Shown: piece by piece, positions 37,240 to 47,461 of the stretch
How the letters are laid out: every line of letters starts with the position of its first letter
Position numbering within the stretch: the stretch's first letter is position 1
NCBI GenBank assembly: GCA_027623315.1
Contig: JAQBYD010000008.1
Span: 1 to 64,000, forward strand
Length of the DNA stretch: 64,000 nt
Origin: Verrucomicrobiota bacterium
Lineage (GTDB): Bacteria > Verrucomicrobiota > Kiritimatiellia > CAJWTS01
Direction of reading: 5' to 3'
Program-made: the position numbers and the translations under genes
The notes under the pieces: model-generated
Databases searched by the model: none
What the model saw: only the letters and a program-made list of their open reading frames with translations
What the model was told of the DNA's origin: nothing

Positions 37240-38820
37240 GTGAAGCTGTCAACCTACCATCGTATCATACCGACCCTGCACTGCCTTCCGTTGGGCATCT
37301 GCGGGGCCGTGCTGGCTTGGGTCGCGGTCCGGTTGCGCTTCTATCATATCGATCTGCTGGCCGAGCATTTCGAGCTGGCGGCGATCTTCGACCCGCTGCA
37401 CACGCCTGTCGGGTTTCTATCGTTGATGGTGATCAGTGCGATCGTCGCGCTGATGGCACTGCTTGCCGCGTTTTCCGGACTACTCTCCAGGACCGCGCGC
37501 TCGCTTGGGCTGATTCGCAAGGCGAATGCGGCCCTTCTCGCCTACTTTATCTTCTACGCCTGGGCGGTAATCTCAACAACCAGTCGCATTGAGGATGCGG
37601 TTCGCTTTGGCGAATCCGCCCCGAACGCGGTCGACCTTTTCAACTGGCGGTTGGCGTATCTCTGGCTTCCTTCCTTCGTCGCCGCTGCGGTCGGGTGGCT
37701 GCATCTGAACGCATGGCGTCGCGCCGTCATGAATTTCTACACGGCCGAAGCGGAGGACGCACCCGCTCGTGGCGATCTGATCGTGGAGAACATACGCACG
37801 CACGGAACCGACCCGGAATATCGGAAGTCGAAGATCGGAAGCGTTTGGGCGCACATCCTGATCATCGTGATCATTCCGTGGTTGCTCAACCTGTTTGGCT
37901 GCGTGACGCCGTACCGTGTTCCGTTCGGCGGCGGCGAACCGGCGGTGATGCAGGTCGTGCAGTTCAAGAAGAAGCCGAAGAAGAAGCGCGAATACATTCT
38001 CTCGATGGACACCGCGATTCTCTTCAACCTGCCGGATCTCGATGAGTCCAAGATCTTTCAGGAGGTCGAGATCTTGACGCGATTGACCTACGAGGCCAAT
38101 GCCAAGGCCGCGCACGGTAAGCTCGGTTCGAAAACGGCCGACCAGGCGGGTTTCTGGGATGGGTTTCTCGACGGCGAGATGCGCTTCATACGGCTTGAAT
38201 ATAGCGGCGCCGACTGGGACGACGGGATGGATTCGACCACCCAGGCGGATATGAACTTCCTGCTGAAGTTTCGTGAAGTCAGTGGCGGGATGAAGACCGC
38301 ACTACGTGGCGAATCCCACCGCGTCAGCCTCCTCAAAAAGTATCCCAAGGGACAGGCGCCGCCGTTTGTCTTTATGACGGGCTCCGGCTCCATCAACATG
38401 GGCGGGGGCGATATGAAGGTCCTGCGAGAACACCTGCGCGGCGGAGGCCTGCTCTTCGCCGATTGTGGAAGTCCGGCATGGGACGGTGCCTTTCGTAGTT
38501 TCGTCAGCCGACTTTTTCCGGGTAAGCAGCTGAGTGTCATCGCCGACGATGACCCGATCTTTCAGCTCCCGTTCGCGTTTCCGAACGGTGCGCCGCCGCT
38601 GTGGCATCACGGCGGCCATCGCGCGCTCGGCATCAAGGAGGGCGGCCGCTGGTTGGTCTTCTATCATCCGGGCGATGTGAACGATGCGTGGAAGACCGGA
38701 CACTCCGGGATCGACTCGGATCTCGCGGAGGGTGCCTTCCAGATGGGCATCAATATCGTCTACTATTCGACCATGCAATACCTCCAAAAAACACGGAAAT
38801 ACCGTAAGGGCAAGCGATGA
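37240..38820 (+). CDS. DUF4159 domain membrane protein
   Basis: A 526-residue protein. About five membrane helices fill residues 5-225 (e.g. VGFLSLMVISAIVALMALLAA, WAHILIIVIIPWLLNLFGC). From about 250 the soluble DUF4159 domain follows: ILTRLTYEANAKAA, the PFVFMTGSGSINM strand, MKVLREHLRGGGLLFADCGS, and the end AFQMGINIVYYSTMQYL. DUF4159 has a class-I-glutamine-amidotransferase-like fold with unknown function. It often occurs with VWA and MoxR-type genes. The start is GTG at 37240. The stop overlaps the next ATG. The same domain recurs at the end of the third ExbB/ExbD module, which links the two. Confidence 0.78.
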   Translation: MKLSTYHRIIPTLHCLPLGICGAVLAWVAVRLRFYHIDLLAEHFELAAIFDPLHTPVGFLSLMVISAIVALMALLAAFSGLLSRTARSLGLIRKANAALLAYFIFYAWAVISTTSRIEDAVRFGESAPNAVDLFNWRLAYLWLPSFVAAAVGWLHLNAWRRAVMNFYTAEAEDAPARGDLIVENIRTHGTDPEYRKSKIGSVWAHILIIVIIPWLLNLFGCVTPYRVPFGGGEPAVMQVVQFKKKPKKKREYILSMDTAILFNLPDLDESKIFQEVEILTRLTYEANAKAAHGKLGSKTADQAGFWDGFLDGEMRFIRLEYSGADWDDGMDSTTQADMNFLLKFREVSGGMKTALRGESHRVSLLKKYPKGQAPPFVFMTGSGSINMGGGDMKVLREHLRGGGLLFADCGSPAWDGAFRSFVSRLFPGKQLSVIADDDPIFQLPFAFPNGAPPLWHHGGHRALGIKEGGRWLVFYHPGDVNDAWKTGHSGIDSDLAEGAFQMGINIVYYSTMQYLQKTRKYRKGKR

Positions 38821-40214
38821 TTCTGATCCGCATAGTCTACTATTTTCTTTTCACGGGCGTCGTGTCCGTCCTGGCCTGGTCGGCCGGTCTGTTGATGTTG
38901 GCACGCAACTGGAAGCATCCTAACCGCACGCGTCTCTATTGGACGGCATTCGCGCTGAGTGCGTTCGCGCTGGTTACGGCGAATCGGAATTTCGAAAACA
39001 TGGCCGCGATCGGCATGGATCAGAGCGCTGAACTTGCGGCCCAGGACAAGCGCGCCGAGACCACGCCAGAAGATGCTGACGCATCCGAAACGTCTGAGGC
39101 AGGCGATGCCACCGGGGACGCCGCGGGGGAGGATGGCGAGGCCGACGGCGAGGGAATAGTGACGGGCGAAGTGGCGGCCGCGCAGACGGAGGAAGTGCCC
39201 ACGATTCCGCTCTATAAGCAGGATGGCAAGGTAGAGCGCGAGGAGGGGAAGAAGATTGGCGACAAGACGATCGCGGAGGCTGCGGAAGTGGAGGAAGAAG
39301 AGCAGGTTGTCCAAGGCCGCACGTTAACGGCGATCCATCTGTTCCGTGCCAATCACTACGCGCGTATGTACCGGACGCTGGCGATCGGTCTGTTCTGGAT
39401 CGCCCTGGTTCTGTGCCTGGTGGACTACCTGGCGAAATTCAACACGACCTTCGGAGCGTATTGCATTCTTCCGATCGCCTGCCGTTTCGTAGATTCCTTC
39501 TCCCGCAAGACGCACGGCGTCTTGGTCAAGAACGCGTCGAGAGAGGCCCTGCTCGAATTTCTGACGTGCTCTCTGCGTAAGGGAGAGACGTTCATATATT
39601 GTGGTGCGGGCGATCCATGGGCGCATGCTGAGGACTCGGCTCCGGCGGGAGTCGCGCATGGCGACACAGGCTTCCCTTGCAGCAAACGGCGCCGCCCGGA
39701 AGCTTCCGTGCCGGCGCTGGCCCGACTCCAACTTGCCGACCCGCGTCCATGGCTGCTCGACACGGCGATCGCAGGTCTGCGCGGCATCCAGTGTCAACAC
39801 CTCGAGACGTGGGAGCAATGCCGGAGCAATCTGCGACCGCGCGTGTGGCCGCTTCTCCGGACGCCGCGCCTGAATGTGGCCCGCTTGAACGGCTCGATCG
39901 CCGCAAACTTCATGCTGGAATCGACATGGTTCGGCCGCCAGTGTCTCGTCGTCGATGGGCCGGATAACGCGAAGAAATGGCTGGCGGAGCTTCAGAAGTT
40001 CCTGCGCACGAGGGTGCATGTCCTGGCGCAGGCTCGTCGCAGCGTCAACGTCGTCTGGCACGTCGACGTTCCGATTGCGGAGGAGGATTTGAAAGAGTTG
40101 CTGTTTCTGTGCGAAGAGACAAACTACAAGTTTGTGCTGATTGGGCCGCATGCCGTCTCGGCCGACATCGCTGAACGATTTGGCGAGTCATACGACGATA
40201 TGCCCCATTCGTGA
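38817..40214 (+). CDS. Membrane protein of unknown function
   Basis: I do not recognise this 465-residue protein. Two membrane helices open it (IVYYFLFTGVVSVLAWSAGLLML and YWTAFALSAFALVTA). An Asp/Glu/Ala-rich loop covers about 75-160. Two more hydrophobic stretches follow (LAIGLFWIALVLCLVDYLA, FGAYCILPIACRFV), then a soluble C-terminal half of about 240 residues. Its start overlaps the DUF4159 stop (ATGA), so the pair is co-translated. It closes the long envelope gene run. Part of the C-terminal half (about 270-330) is Arg/Pro-rich and could hide a local compensated frameshift. Confidence 0.6.
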   Translation: MILIRIVYYFLFTGVVSVLAWSAGLLMLARNWKHPNRTRLYWTAFALSAFALVTANRNFENMAAIGMDQSAELAAQDKRAETTPEDADASETSEAGDATGDAAGEDGEADGEGIVTGEVAAAQTEEVPTIPLYKQDGKVEREEGKKIGDKTIAEAAEVEEEEQVVQGRTLTAIHLFRANHYARMYRTLAIGLFWIALVLCLVDYLAKFNTTFGAYCILPIACRFVDSFSRKTHGVLVKNASREALLEFLTCSLRKGETFIYCGAGDPWAHAEDSAPAGVAHGDTGFPCSKRRRPEASVPALARLQLADPRPWLLDTAIAGLRGIQCQHLETWEQCRSNLRPRVWPLLRTPRLNVARLNGSIAANFMLESTWFGRQCLVVDGPDNAKKWLAELQKFLRTRVHVLAQARRSVNVVWHVDVPIAEEDLKELLFLCEETNYKFVLIGPHAVSADIAERFGESYDDMPHS

Positions 40215-40226
40215 GACACGCCTCTC

Positions 40227-43200
40227 ATGACAGGCGTGTCGCATAGAACTGGCAGATGCAGTGTTGTCGCGGTCACCATCGTCCTTGCGGTAAACTTGAC
40301 CGGGTGCGGTCAAAAGGATACGCCACCGCAGCGCGCCGCGCCGGTGGGGTCGACGGACGCTTCGGCACCTGCGGTCCAGCCGCAGGGGACACCGGCGGCC
40401 GCTCCCGAAGCGGCCGTACCAGCAACGGACTTTGACGCTGGCTTGCAGGAGGTGCTTCGGCTCGAATCGGATGCCGAATTCAGCAAGGCGCTTCGACTCT
40501 GCCGCGAACTCCGCAGCGAATTTCGCGCTCACAAGCGCGCGGATGAGTTTGATGAGCTGAGCCTCCGCCTCCGCGAAGGGGCACGCGCCGGCATCGGTCT
40601 CAAGGTATTCATTCAGAATCTTGCCGCTTCGGATATGCCCACGCGCCAGGCGGCACGAGATCATCTTTCCGAATCCGGGGATCCGGGGCGCATTCTCTTG
40701 CGCCGGGCGGTGCGCATCGCGGAGGGTGATCTGGTCATCGAATCCGCCGCGATCCTCGCGCGAATGAAGGATGTTGGCGCCATTGCGCCTTCGATCTCCC
40801 GCCTGCAGGGCGATGTCGATGTCGCGATCGCCTCATCCGTTGGCGGGATTCTCAGGAGCGTCGCCCCGGACCTTAGCGGCGACCACCTCAAGGCGTGCCA
40901 CGCCATGATCCGGGACGATTCAGCATTCGCCCGCAAAGCGGTCGCCGGAGCCCTCCAGGCCGTATTCGATGATGCCTGCGGGGGGAATGCGACGTCGTAT
41001 GATGACCGTGTCGGCCGACCCGGCGCCTTGCGGGAGCTGCGCAGCTATATCGAGGCCGCCGTGGCCTCCGGCGATGCGGAGGTTCAGCAGTGGGTATGTG
41101 ACGAGGGCGGCTCTTCAGCTTCGTACGTCCACTCCCTGCGAGGGAGGTACTACCTCGGGAGAGACCACGACCCGAGGCAGATCGACCGGGAGCAGTTCGA
41201 TACCATCATCAAGTTCTACAACGACTCCTTCCGCTATACCTCGAATCGCTACACGGACATCTCCGTCCGGTGGGACGGCTACATCGATGTCCCCGCGGAT
41301 GGGGATTATGCCTTCGACTTGATCGGTGACGACCGGATCCGGATCTGGATCGATGAAGCGCTCGTCGCAGAGAGCAAGGCGAACGTCGCGGTCAAAACCA
41401 ACCGAACCCTGGCGGCCGGTTTGCGGGCGGTTCGGATCGACTACATGAATGCCGGATCCACGGCGTCCCTGGAGTTCAGTTGGACTCCTCCCGGTGCGCC
41501 CCGCGCGATAGTGCTGCCGTACCGTGCTTCGCCACGACTCGCCATGCTGACCAACTTGCAGGCCTCCGTTGCCGCCCTGGCGACGAATGATCTCAAGGTG
41601 ATTCGGTCCGCGAAATACCAGCTTGGGCGTGGCGGCGGGACGAGCCGCATTCTTCTACGGGACGCCGTCGCGCACGCCTCGCCGACCGTGGCCCGGCGAT
41701 CCTGTGAGCTCCTGGTCGAGTTGCGCGATTCGCGAACTCCAGGGGTGATCCTTGCAAGGTTGCAGTCCGATCCCGCGACGCCGCTCCGGCTGGCTCTGTA
41801 CGACGCGTTGCGCGACCTCGGAGCGCGGATCCCCGCGGAACTCTACGGCGCGTTGCTGGCCGATCTGCGAGAGGCGACCGATTACACCATGCGATCCAGC
41901 GCGGTGGCCCTGTGCGGAATCCTCGAATCGACGCGTTCCAATGCCGCAGAGGAATTCAACGAGAAGATGGGTGACGCGAAGGCCTACGATGACTTGAAGG
42001 CCTATGTTGCCACTTGTCTCGAAGCAGAGGAGAAAGACACGGTCAAACTGGCCGCGGCGTTCGGCACGCCCTTCGCGCCGTATTTGCCGGGCCTCGAGGC
42101 TCACTTCTACCTGGGATACCGGTTCGACGAGCATTCGACTGTTCGACGTGCGAATCGTGTGCACCTCGGTAACCGGGCGTGGCCAATGCCCGAGGCACGG
42201 CAGGATGACGTTGCCGTGCGCTACAGCGGCCTGCTTACGGTCACTAATGCAGATGCCTATGCGTTTCAACTTCGCTCAGACCACCCGGGGAGTGTCCGAT
42301 TGGGTGAGATGCCCGTGTTGTGGAGCAGGGGACACACCTGGCGCCAATCGACGAACAAGCTCGAAGTCGGCGTCTATGCGTTCGAGGCAGCGACCGGATC
42401 GCCCAGCGGTAATAACCGTATCGAGTCGCACTGGGAAACGCCCGCGGGTAAGGGCGTCGGCGCGTTCTATTCCACGCGGCCATGGTTCGATGCCCTTAAA
42501 GAGTGCGAGGCGGCGGTGCTGAATCTGACCTCGACGAATCCGGCGATCTTCGAGCCGGCGCGGCAGATGCTTCAGCATTTCGACCCCGTTGGAAGGGCCG
42601 TGCTACGCCACGCGTTGCGCACGGGAACTCCCGAGACAGCCGGCGAGGCGGCTCGGATACTGGCACGTCATCGCGACGCATCCGCCGTGCCGTTGATCAT
42701 TGCGCGTATGAACGACGCGACCATCGCGGCTTCCGATCCATTCGTAGAGTCACTGGTCCTGCTGGCCGATCTCATTCCTCCGGAGTCCGTCGCAGCGCTG
42801 GCAGCCGCACTACCTGCGGGCGAGTGGAAGGATTCGCTGCCCCGCGCGGCGGTGCTCTCATCGATTCTTGATGTCACTTACGGGGCGAACGCGGCGGCGT
42901 TTGACAAGGGAGCCGGGCGTCCTGACCTTGCGTCACAATTCAAGCCGTACTTCGAGCAGCTGATGATTTCGGAGAGCCTGACCAACGCGGCGTGGGCGGT
43001 GCAGTATGGCGGCGCGTTCGCGCCGAGGATGAACGGACTGCATGCGCAGTACTTCCTGGGACGGAATTTCGATACTCCTGTTGTCGACTACCGGTTGGGC
43101 TCGACGAGTATCGCCAATCGCAGGTTTCCGATCCCGGGCGGGAGGCAGGACAATATCAGCGCTCGCTGGACCGGGTTCTTGAATATCGACAAACCGGGCG

Positions 43201-44369
43201 AGTACACGTTCGACCTGGTCGGCGACGATCGCGCGGTGCTCTGGTTAGACGGCGAAAAGCGTGCCGTGAGCACGGCTAACGTCGTGGCTTCGGCGAAGGT
43301 CACTTTGAAGCAGGGCCGTGCTCCGATTCGCGTGGACTATCAGCAGACCGGCAGCTCGGCGATACTGGATCTGCAGTGGAGCGGCCCCGGGATCACCAGG
43401 ACGGTGATTTCAGGCACGGCGTTGCAGGCGAACGCCCGGTTGAGCCAGTTCGAGTATCTGACGGCGAGTGTCGAGAAGCTGGTGCCTTTGACCGATGCGC
43501 AGTCGGCTGCCGGCGATAACGCCCTGCTGGCCTATGGCGACACCGGCCGGCTCGTGGCCCGTAACGCGTTTCGCCACGCCGCGGATCCGGTCTCCGTTGC
43601 CGGAGCCGGGTTCCTGCGTAGGCACGTCGATCCCGAATTTGGCGCGATTGCCGTACAACGCCTTTCCAGCACGCCGTCGGCCCTGGTCACCGCGTCGGTC
43701 GTCAGTCACGTGGTGCGTTACACGAACACGATCGAGACGGCTGACCTGGCGGGGCTTCACGATCTGGTGATGGCGGAGAAGAAGCACGACCTGCGTGGCC
43801 TGGCGCTGCTGTTTGATCGCGTGCTCACGAAAGAGTGTGCGGGCAAGGCCGACGCCTTCGCGAAGCGGGTTGGGCGCGCCAAGGCCCTGGAGACGTTGCA
43901 GGACTACGTCCGCGGAGGGGCTGCTTCGACGGACAAAGCCATTGCGGACTGGTTCATCAGGTACACTGGCGATCTCTATCCCGTTCTGGGCGTAACGGCA
44001 GCGTACTTCACTGGCGCGAACTTTGAGACGCCGCTCAAGCAGGGGCTGGCGGCGGCCGTGAGTATCGACCCCAAATCGTTTCCCTATGCGGACCCCCGAC
44101 CGGAGCAGGTGTCGGCCAGGTGGACGGGTTACGTCAGAACGCCCGCCAGCGGATCCTATACTTTCAAATATACAGGAATTGGCACGACGCAGCTCTGGAT
44201 CAACAACGCGGCGGTCGGAAACGGCGCCGGCGTCAATTTGAATGGTGTCCACGAGTTGAAGTTCGAGCTGTCACAGTCCACAAACGCGACCGCCACCCTC
44301 ACGTGGAGCGGCCCGGGTATCCCGAAGGAAGAGCCCATTCCGCAATCCGCTCTGCGGACATTGCCGTAG
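40227..44369 (+). CDS. Lipoprotein alternating HEAT-like repeats and four PA14 domains
   Basis: A 1380-residue lipoprotein with lipobox NLTGC (Cys near residue 27). Four PA14-type carbohydrate-binding domains start near residues 304, 624, 940 and 1258. They show the paired signature YYLGRD/FYLGYRF/YFLGRNF/YFTGANF, later VRWDGYIDVPADGDYAFDLIGDDR or ARWTGFLNIDKPGEYTFDLVGDD, and closing FSWTPPG/LQWSGPG. The second copy has lost much of the central signature. Blocks of HEAT-like helices separate them (TVARRSCELLVELRDSRTPG, GEAARILARHRDASAVPL). PA14 domains in related proteins bind glycans, so a surface polysaccharide receptor or scaffold is likely. It begins 12 bases after the preceding gene. Convergent with the kinase gene downstream. 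Confidence 0.82.
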   Translation: MTGVSHRTGRCSVVAVTIVLAVNLTGCGQKDTPPQRAAPVGSTDASAPAVQPQGTPAAAPEAAVPATDFDAGLQEVLRLESDAEFSKALRLCRELRSEFRAHKRADEFDELSLRLREGARAGIGLKVFIQNLAASDMPTRQAARDHLSESGDPGRILLRRAVRIAEGDLVIESAAILARMKDVGAIAPSISRLQGDVDVAIASSVGGILRSVAPDLSGDHLKACHAMIRDDSAFARKAVAGALQAVFDDACGGNATSYDDRVGRPGALRELRSYIEAAVASGDAEVQQWVCDEGGSSASYVHSLRGRYYLGRDHDPRQIDREQFDTIIKFYNDSFRYTSNRYTDISVRWDGYIDVPADGDYAFDLIGDDRIRIWIDEALVAESKANVAVKTNRTLAAGLRAVRIDYMNAGSTASLEFSWTPPGAPRAIVLPYRASPRLAMLTNLQASVAALATNDLKVIRSAKYQLGRGGGTSRILLRDAVAHASPTVARRSCELLVELRDSRTPGVILARLQSDPATPLRLALYDALRDLGARIPAELYGALLADLREATDYTMRSSAVALCGILESTRSNAAEEFNEKMGDAKAYDDLKAYVATCLEAEEKDTVKLAAAFGTPFAPYLPGLEAHFYLGYRFDEHSTVRRANRVHLGNRAWPMPEARQDDVAVRYSGLLTVTNADAYAFQLRSDHPGSVRLGEMPVLWSRGHTWRQSTNKLEVGVYAFEAATGSPSGNNRIESHWETPAGKGVGAFYSTRPWFDALKECEAAVLNLTSTNPAIFEPARQMLQHFDPVGRAVLRHALRTGTPETAGEAARILARHRDASAVPLIIARMNDATIAASDPFVESLVLLADLIPPESVAALAAALPAGEWKDSLPRAAVLSSILDVTYGANAAAFDKGAGRPDLASQFKPYFEQLMISESLTNAAWAVQYGGAFAPRMNGLHAQYFLGRNFDTPVVDYRLGSTSIANRRFPIPGGRQDNISARWTGFLNIDKPGEYTFDLVGDDRAVLWLDGEKRAVSTANVVASAKVTLKQGRAPIRVDYQQTGSSAILDLQWSGPGITRTVISGTALQANARLSQFEYLTASVEKLVPLTDAQSAAGDNALLAYGDTGRLVARNAFRHAADPVSVAGAGFLRRHVDPEFGAIAVQRLSSTPSALVTASVVSHVVRYTNTIETADLAGLHDLVMAEKKHDLRGLALLFDRVLTKECAGKADAFAKRVGRAKALETLQDYVRGGAASTDKAIADWFIRYTGDLYPVLGVTAAYFTGANFETPLKQGLAAAVSIDPKSFPYADPRPEQVSARWTGYVRTPASGSYTFKYTGIGTTQLWINNAAVGNGAGVNLNGVHELKFELSQSTNATATLTWSGPGIPKEEPIPQSALRTLP

Positions 44370-44425
44370 TTGAACCAGAGCGCCGACCGCATCGGCACCA
44401 GGGCATACGTTAGGCTCCACCGACT

Positions 44426-47400
44426 CTACGACGGAAAAAGCGTCTTCGCGTCCATCGCTGTCCCCACGGCCTGTCGTAGATCGGACAGGGAGAGTGGCTT
44501 GCCCACGACCAGTGTGACGCCGTTGGGGCACTCACGGTTCTCGTTCATGATCGAGCCGAATCCTGTGATCAGGATCACGGGACTCGTCCGAGAATGCCCC
44601 GCGATGGTGACGGCAACCTCGTCGCCGCTGATATCCGGCATCGCACGATCGGTGATGACCAGGTCGAATGGCTCCCGGTCATAGAGTTCCAGTCCGGAGC
44701 GCCCGCGATCAGCCCGTGAGACGGTATGGTCATCCAGCCGTAGATATTTCTCGATGATATCGAGGGTGCGGCTGTCGTCGTCGATGATCAAGACCTTGAG
44801 CCCGTGGACGGTATCGACCGTGGGTTTTTCGACTTCGTGTGAGGTTGCGATTCGGCACTGGACAGGGAGAATGATGGAGAAGGTTGTGCCACGGCCGTGT
44901 TCACTCTCCACGTCGATTCGTCCATCGTGCGATTGCACAACGCCATAGACAACCGCAAGTCCGATCCCCGTTCCGCTGCCTGCCTTGGTTGAGAAGAACG
45001 GCTCGAAGCATCGCCGGGCGACGTCTTTGCTCATTCCCATGCCGGAGTCGCGGACACGGATCAACACGTCATCGGCGCTACGGCTTGTCGAAACGGAAAT
45101 AGAGCCGTTCGCTGCCATGGCGTCGCCGGCGTTGAGAACCAGGTTGGTGAGCATGACATGCAGCTGGGATCCGCTTCCGCATATGGGCGGAACGTCGTCG
45201 AGTTCCGTTTCAACGTCGATATGGACTCCACGCTCTGCCTGCAATTTGGTCCATCGATGGCGGGTTCCGTCCAGAACATCAAGGATCAGCTGATTGAGGT
45301 CTACCATATCGTAGTCGGACTCGTCAGCGGGACGATAGAAATCGCGCAGGCGCCTCACGACGTCGGCGGCGTGGACGGCCGCAGCGCGCACCTCCTTGAG
45401 GATAGTCGTGGTCTCCTGGCGGTCATCGAGGATGTCGGGATCTTCAATCAGGAGATCGGTGAGTCCCATGATCGGCATGAGGGTGTTGTTGAAGTCGTGG
45501 GCGACCCCGCTGGACATCTGGCCCAGCGCGCTCAACCGCTCGCTTTGAATGACCTGACGTTCCGATTCCTTGAGCCGGGTCAATGCGGCGGAAAGTCGAA
45601 TATTGGCGGCGCGAAGCTCCTTGGTCCGCTCCTCGACGCGCAGTTCGAGTTCGTCGAGACGCTTAGTGCGAGGATCGGGTGTGACCGAGACGGTGACCTG
45701 CGCGGATGTCTCGCTATAGACGAGGTCCTGGCTGATCGCGCGAACCTGAAAGGCGTACTCACCCGGTCCCAGATCGGCGTAACGGACGGTTTCGTGCCAT
45801 GTGGACTTCCACGTGTGATCGTAACCTTCCAACTTGTAGGTGTATCGCAGGTGCTTGCAATTCATGCTGATCCCGTGAAAGTGGATGGCGATGGCATCAG
45901 ATCCGACGGGAAGTGTGTACCGGCCGTCGGATTCGCACTTTGCGGGCGACACGCCTCGAATGAATACGGTCGGCGCATTCTCCGTCTCCGGCCTGTAGAG
46001 GCATGTGCCCTTGTAAGTCGCGATTAGAACGTCGCCGCTGGAGGTCTCCTGGACATCGGTGACGGAGTTACTTGGCAGTCCATCACCGACGGAGAGGAGT
46101 TGGTGATTTTTTCCATCAAAACGAATCACGCCGCCCCCCAGGGTGCCGACCCAAAGGTGATCGTGGCTATCAACCTGTAAGACCTTGATGTAGAGACTCG
46201 AAAGCTCCGTTTCGGGGGAGTGCTCCTCGAAGGCTCCGTCAACGAACTTCCCGAACCCCATTCCCGTTCCGATCCACACCTGCGCATCGCGATCCTCGAT
46301 AACGCACTCAAGCGGAACGTGGTCCCCGATGGGAAACGTTTCGCAGGGCCCCTGGCTGTGACAGGCGTGCAGGCATCTCGTGCCGTTATCGCATGCCCAC
46401 ATCGTGCCGTCGGACCCGCCGTGAAGTGATACCACGTGCCGCGCACCTTCAAGGGCCGTAGACTCGAGTCGCCAGCCGCTGTCCCCTTTTCGAACCATGC
46501 GCAGCCCGCCGGCACCGCCGATCCACAGGACGCCGTCACGATCCTCCGCGATGCACCAGACGCTCATGAGTGGGGTATCGGCGTCGGAGCCGGTGATCAG
46601 CGTTGGGGCCATGGAGTCGGACTCGAGCAGGTAGAGGCCGTGTTCGGTTCCAGCCCAGGTGCGGCCGGCGGAGTCCTTGTGCAGCGCGAAGACACGGCCG
46701 GATAACTCGACGGCAGTCCTGGAGTAGCCCGCCTGTCGGATTACGCGGTTCCCCGATCCGAGAAGGATTTCGTGTTGAGACGTTACGGCCGTACACTCCT
46801 CGATTGGGTCGGTTGCGACCATGCGAATCCGGTACGGATCGAGTCGACTGATTCCCGCGTGGTTGCAAGCGAACCACAGCCCGCCTTCACGATCTTCGAT
46901 CATGTCGGCAATATCATTGCCGGCGAGTCCATCATCGGTGGTGATTCGCGAATACGATTCACCATGGTAAACCGACGCGCCGAAGTACGCGCTGGCAAAC
47001 CAGATCGTGCCCACGCGGTCGCATACAATCTTCTGCACCCGTCGGTCCTCGAGTCCCGGGGTGGCACCAAGGGTTTCGAACGTGGTCCCGTCGTAGATAG
47101 AGATTCCGTTCTCCCACGTTCCGAACCAGAGGCGGGAGTCCATGTCCTCTGCCACGCACGTCACGTCGTTGAATGGATGACCATCTGCGGCTGTGAAAGG
47201 GGTGAAGTTGATTCCGTCGAATCGGTAAACGCCCGCGCCCAGGGTGGTGATCCAGAGGGTCCCGTCCCGTGCTTCAAGAATTTGCGTGATGCGGCCTGGC
47301 GCGCCGGCATTCGGGAGACTCAGGCGTTCCGCACGCGCGTTCTTCATACGAGTGATCTTGCCCTGCGAGTGTCCGAACCAGTGCGTACCGAAACGGTCGT

Positions 47401-47461
47401 GAAGAATGGCGAGTACAGCGGCATCGTTGCGTTTACGTACGTCTAATCTACTTTTAAACAT
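44426..47461 (-). CDS. Hybrid two-component histidine kinase with beta-propeller and C-terminal receiver
   Basis: A 1011-residue sensor. The N-terminal ~520 residues are Reg_prop-type propeller blades (GTLWITTLGAGVYRFDG, SRLWFGTWENGISIYDG). A Y_Y_Y domain follows near 525-590 (YTYKLEGYDHTWKSTW). A coiled linker leads to a HisKA domain with phosphate-accepting His in SSGVAHDFNN (near residue 654), then an HATPase domain (DSGMGMSKDVARRCFEPFFS, GSGTGIGLAVVYG). A receiver ends the protein (VLIIDDDSRTLD, phosphate-accepting Asp in LVITDRAMP). There is no signal peptide or membrane helix, unusual for propeller sensors; the N-terminus begins within a blade after an in-frame TAA, so it may be truncated. 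No DNA-binding domain is present; a partner regulator lies elsewhere. Confidence 0.87.
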   Translation of the reverse strand: MFKSRLDVRKRNDAAVLAILHDRFGTHWFGHSQGKITRMKNARAERLSLPNAGAPGRITQILEARDGTLWITTLGAGVYRFDGINFTPFTAADGHPFNDVTCVAEDMDSRLWFGTWENGISIYDGTTFETLGATPGLEDRRVQKIVCDRVGTIWFASAYFGASVYHGESYSRITTDDGLAGNDIADMIEDREGGLWFACNHAGISRLDPYRIRMVATDPIEECTAVTSQHEILLGSGNRVIRQAGYSRTAVELSGRVFALHKDSAGRTWAGTEHGLYLLESDSMAPTLITGSDADTPLMSVWCIAEDRDGVLWIGGAGGLRMVRKGDSGWRLESTALEGARHVVSLHGGSDGTMWACDNGTRCLHACHSQGPCETFPIGDHVPLECVIEDRDAQVWIGTGMGFGKFVDGAFEEHSPETELSSLYIKVLQVDSHDHLWVGTLGGGVIRFDGKNHQLLSVGDGLPSNSVTDVQETSSGDVLIATYKGTCLYRPETENAPTVFIRGVSPAKCESDGRYTLPVGSDAIAIHFHGISMNCKHLRYTYKLEGYDHTWKSTWHETVRYADLGPGEYAFQVRAISQDLVYSETSAQVTVSVTPDPRTKRLDELELRVEERTKELRAANIRLSAALTRLKESERQVIQSERLSALGQMSSGVAHDFNNTLMPIMGLTDLLIEDPDILDDRQETTTILKEVRAAAVHAADVVRRLRDFYRPADESDYDMVDLNQLILDVLDGTRHRWTKLQAERGVHIDVETELDDVPPICGSGSQLHVMLTNLVLNAGDAMAANGSISVSTSRSADDVLIRVRDSGMGMSKDVARRCFEPFFSTKAGSGTGIGLAVVYGVVQSHDGRIDVESEHGRGTTFSIILPVQCRIATSHEVEKPTVDTVHGLKVLIIDDDSRTLDIIEKYLRLDDHTVSRADRGRSGLELYDREPFDLVITDRAMPDISGDEVAVTIAGHSRTSPVILITGFGSIMNENRECPNGVTLVVGKPLSLSDLRQAVGTAMDAKTLFPS

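Noticed and set aside
39600-39900. Pair of compensating frameshifts in the unknown membrane protein
   Set aside because: The Arg/Pro-rich stretch looked suspicious, but the frame stays open and the sequence on both sides is coherent; no alternative frame is clearly better.
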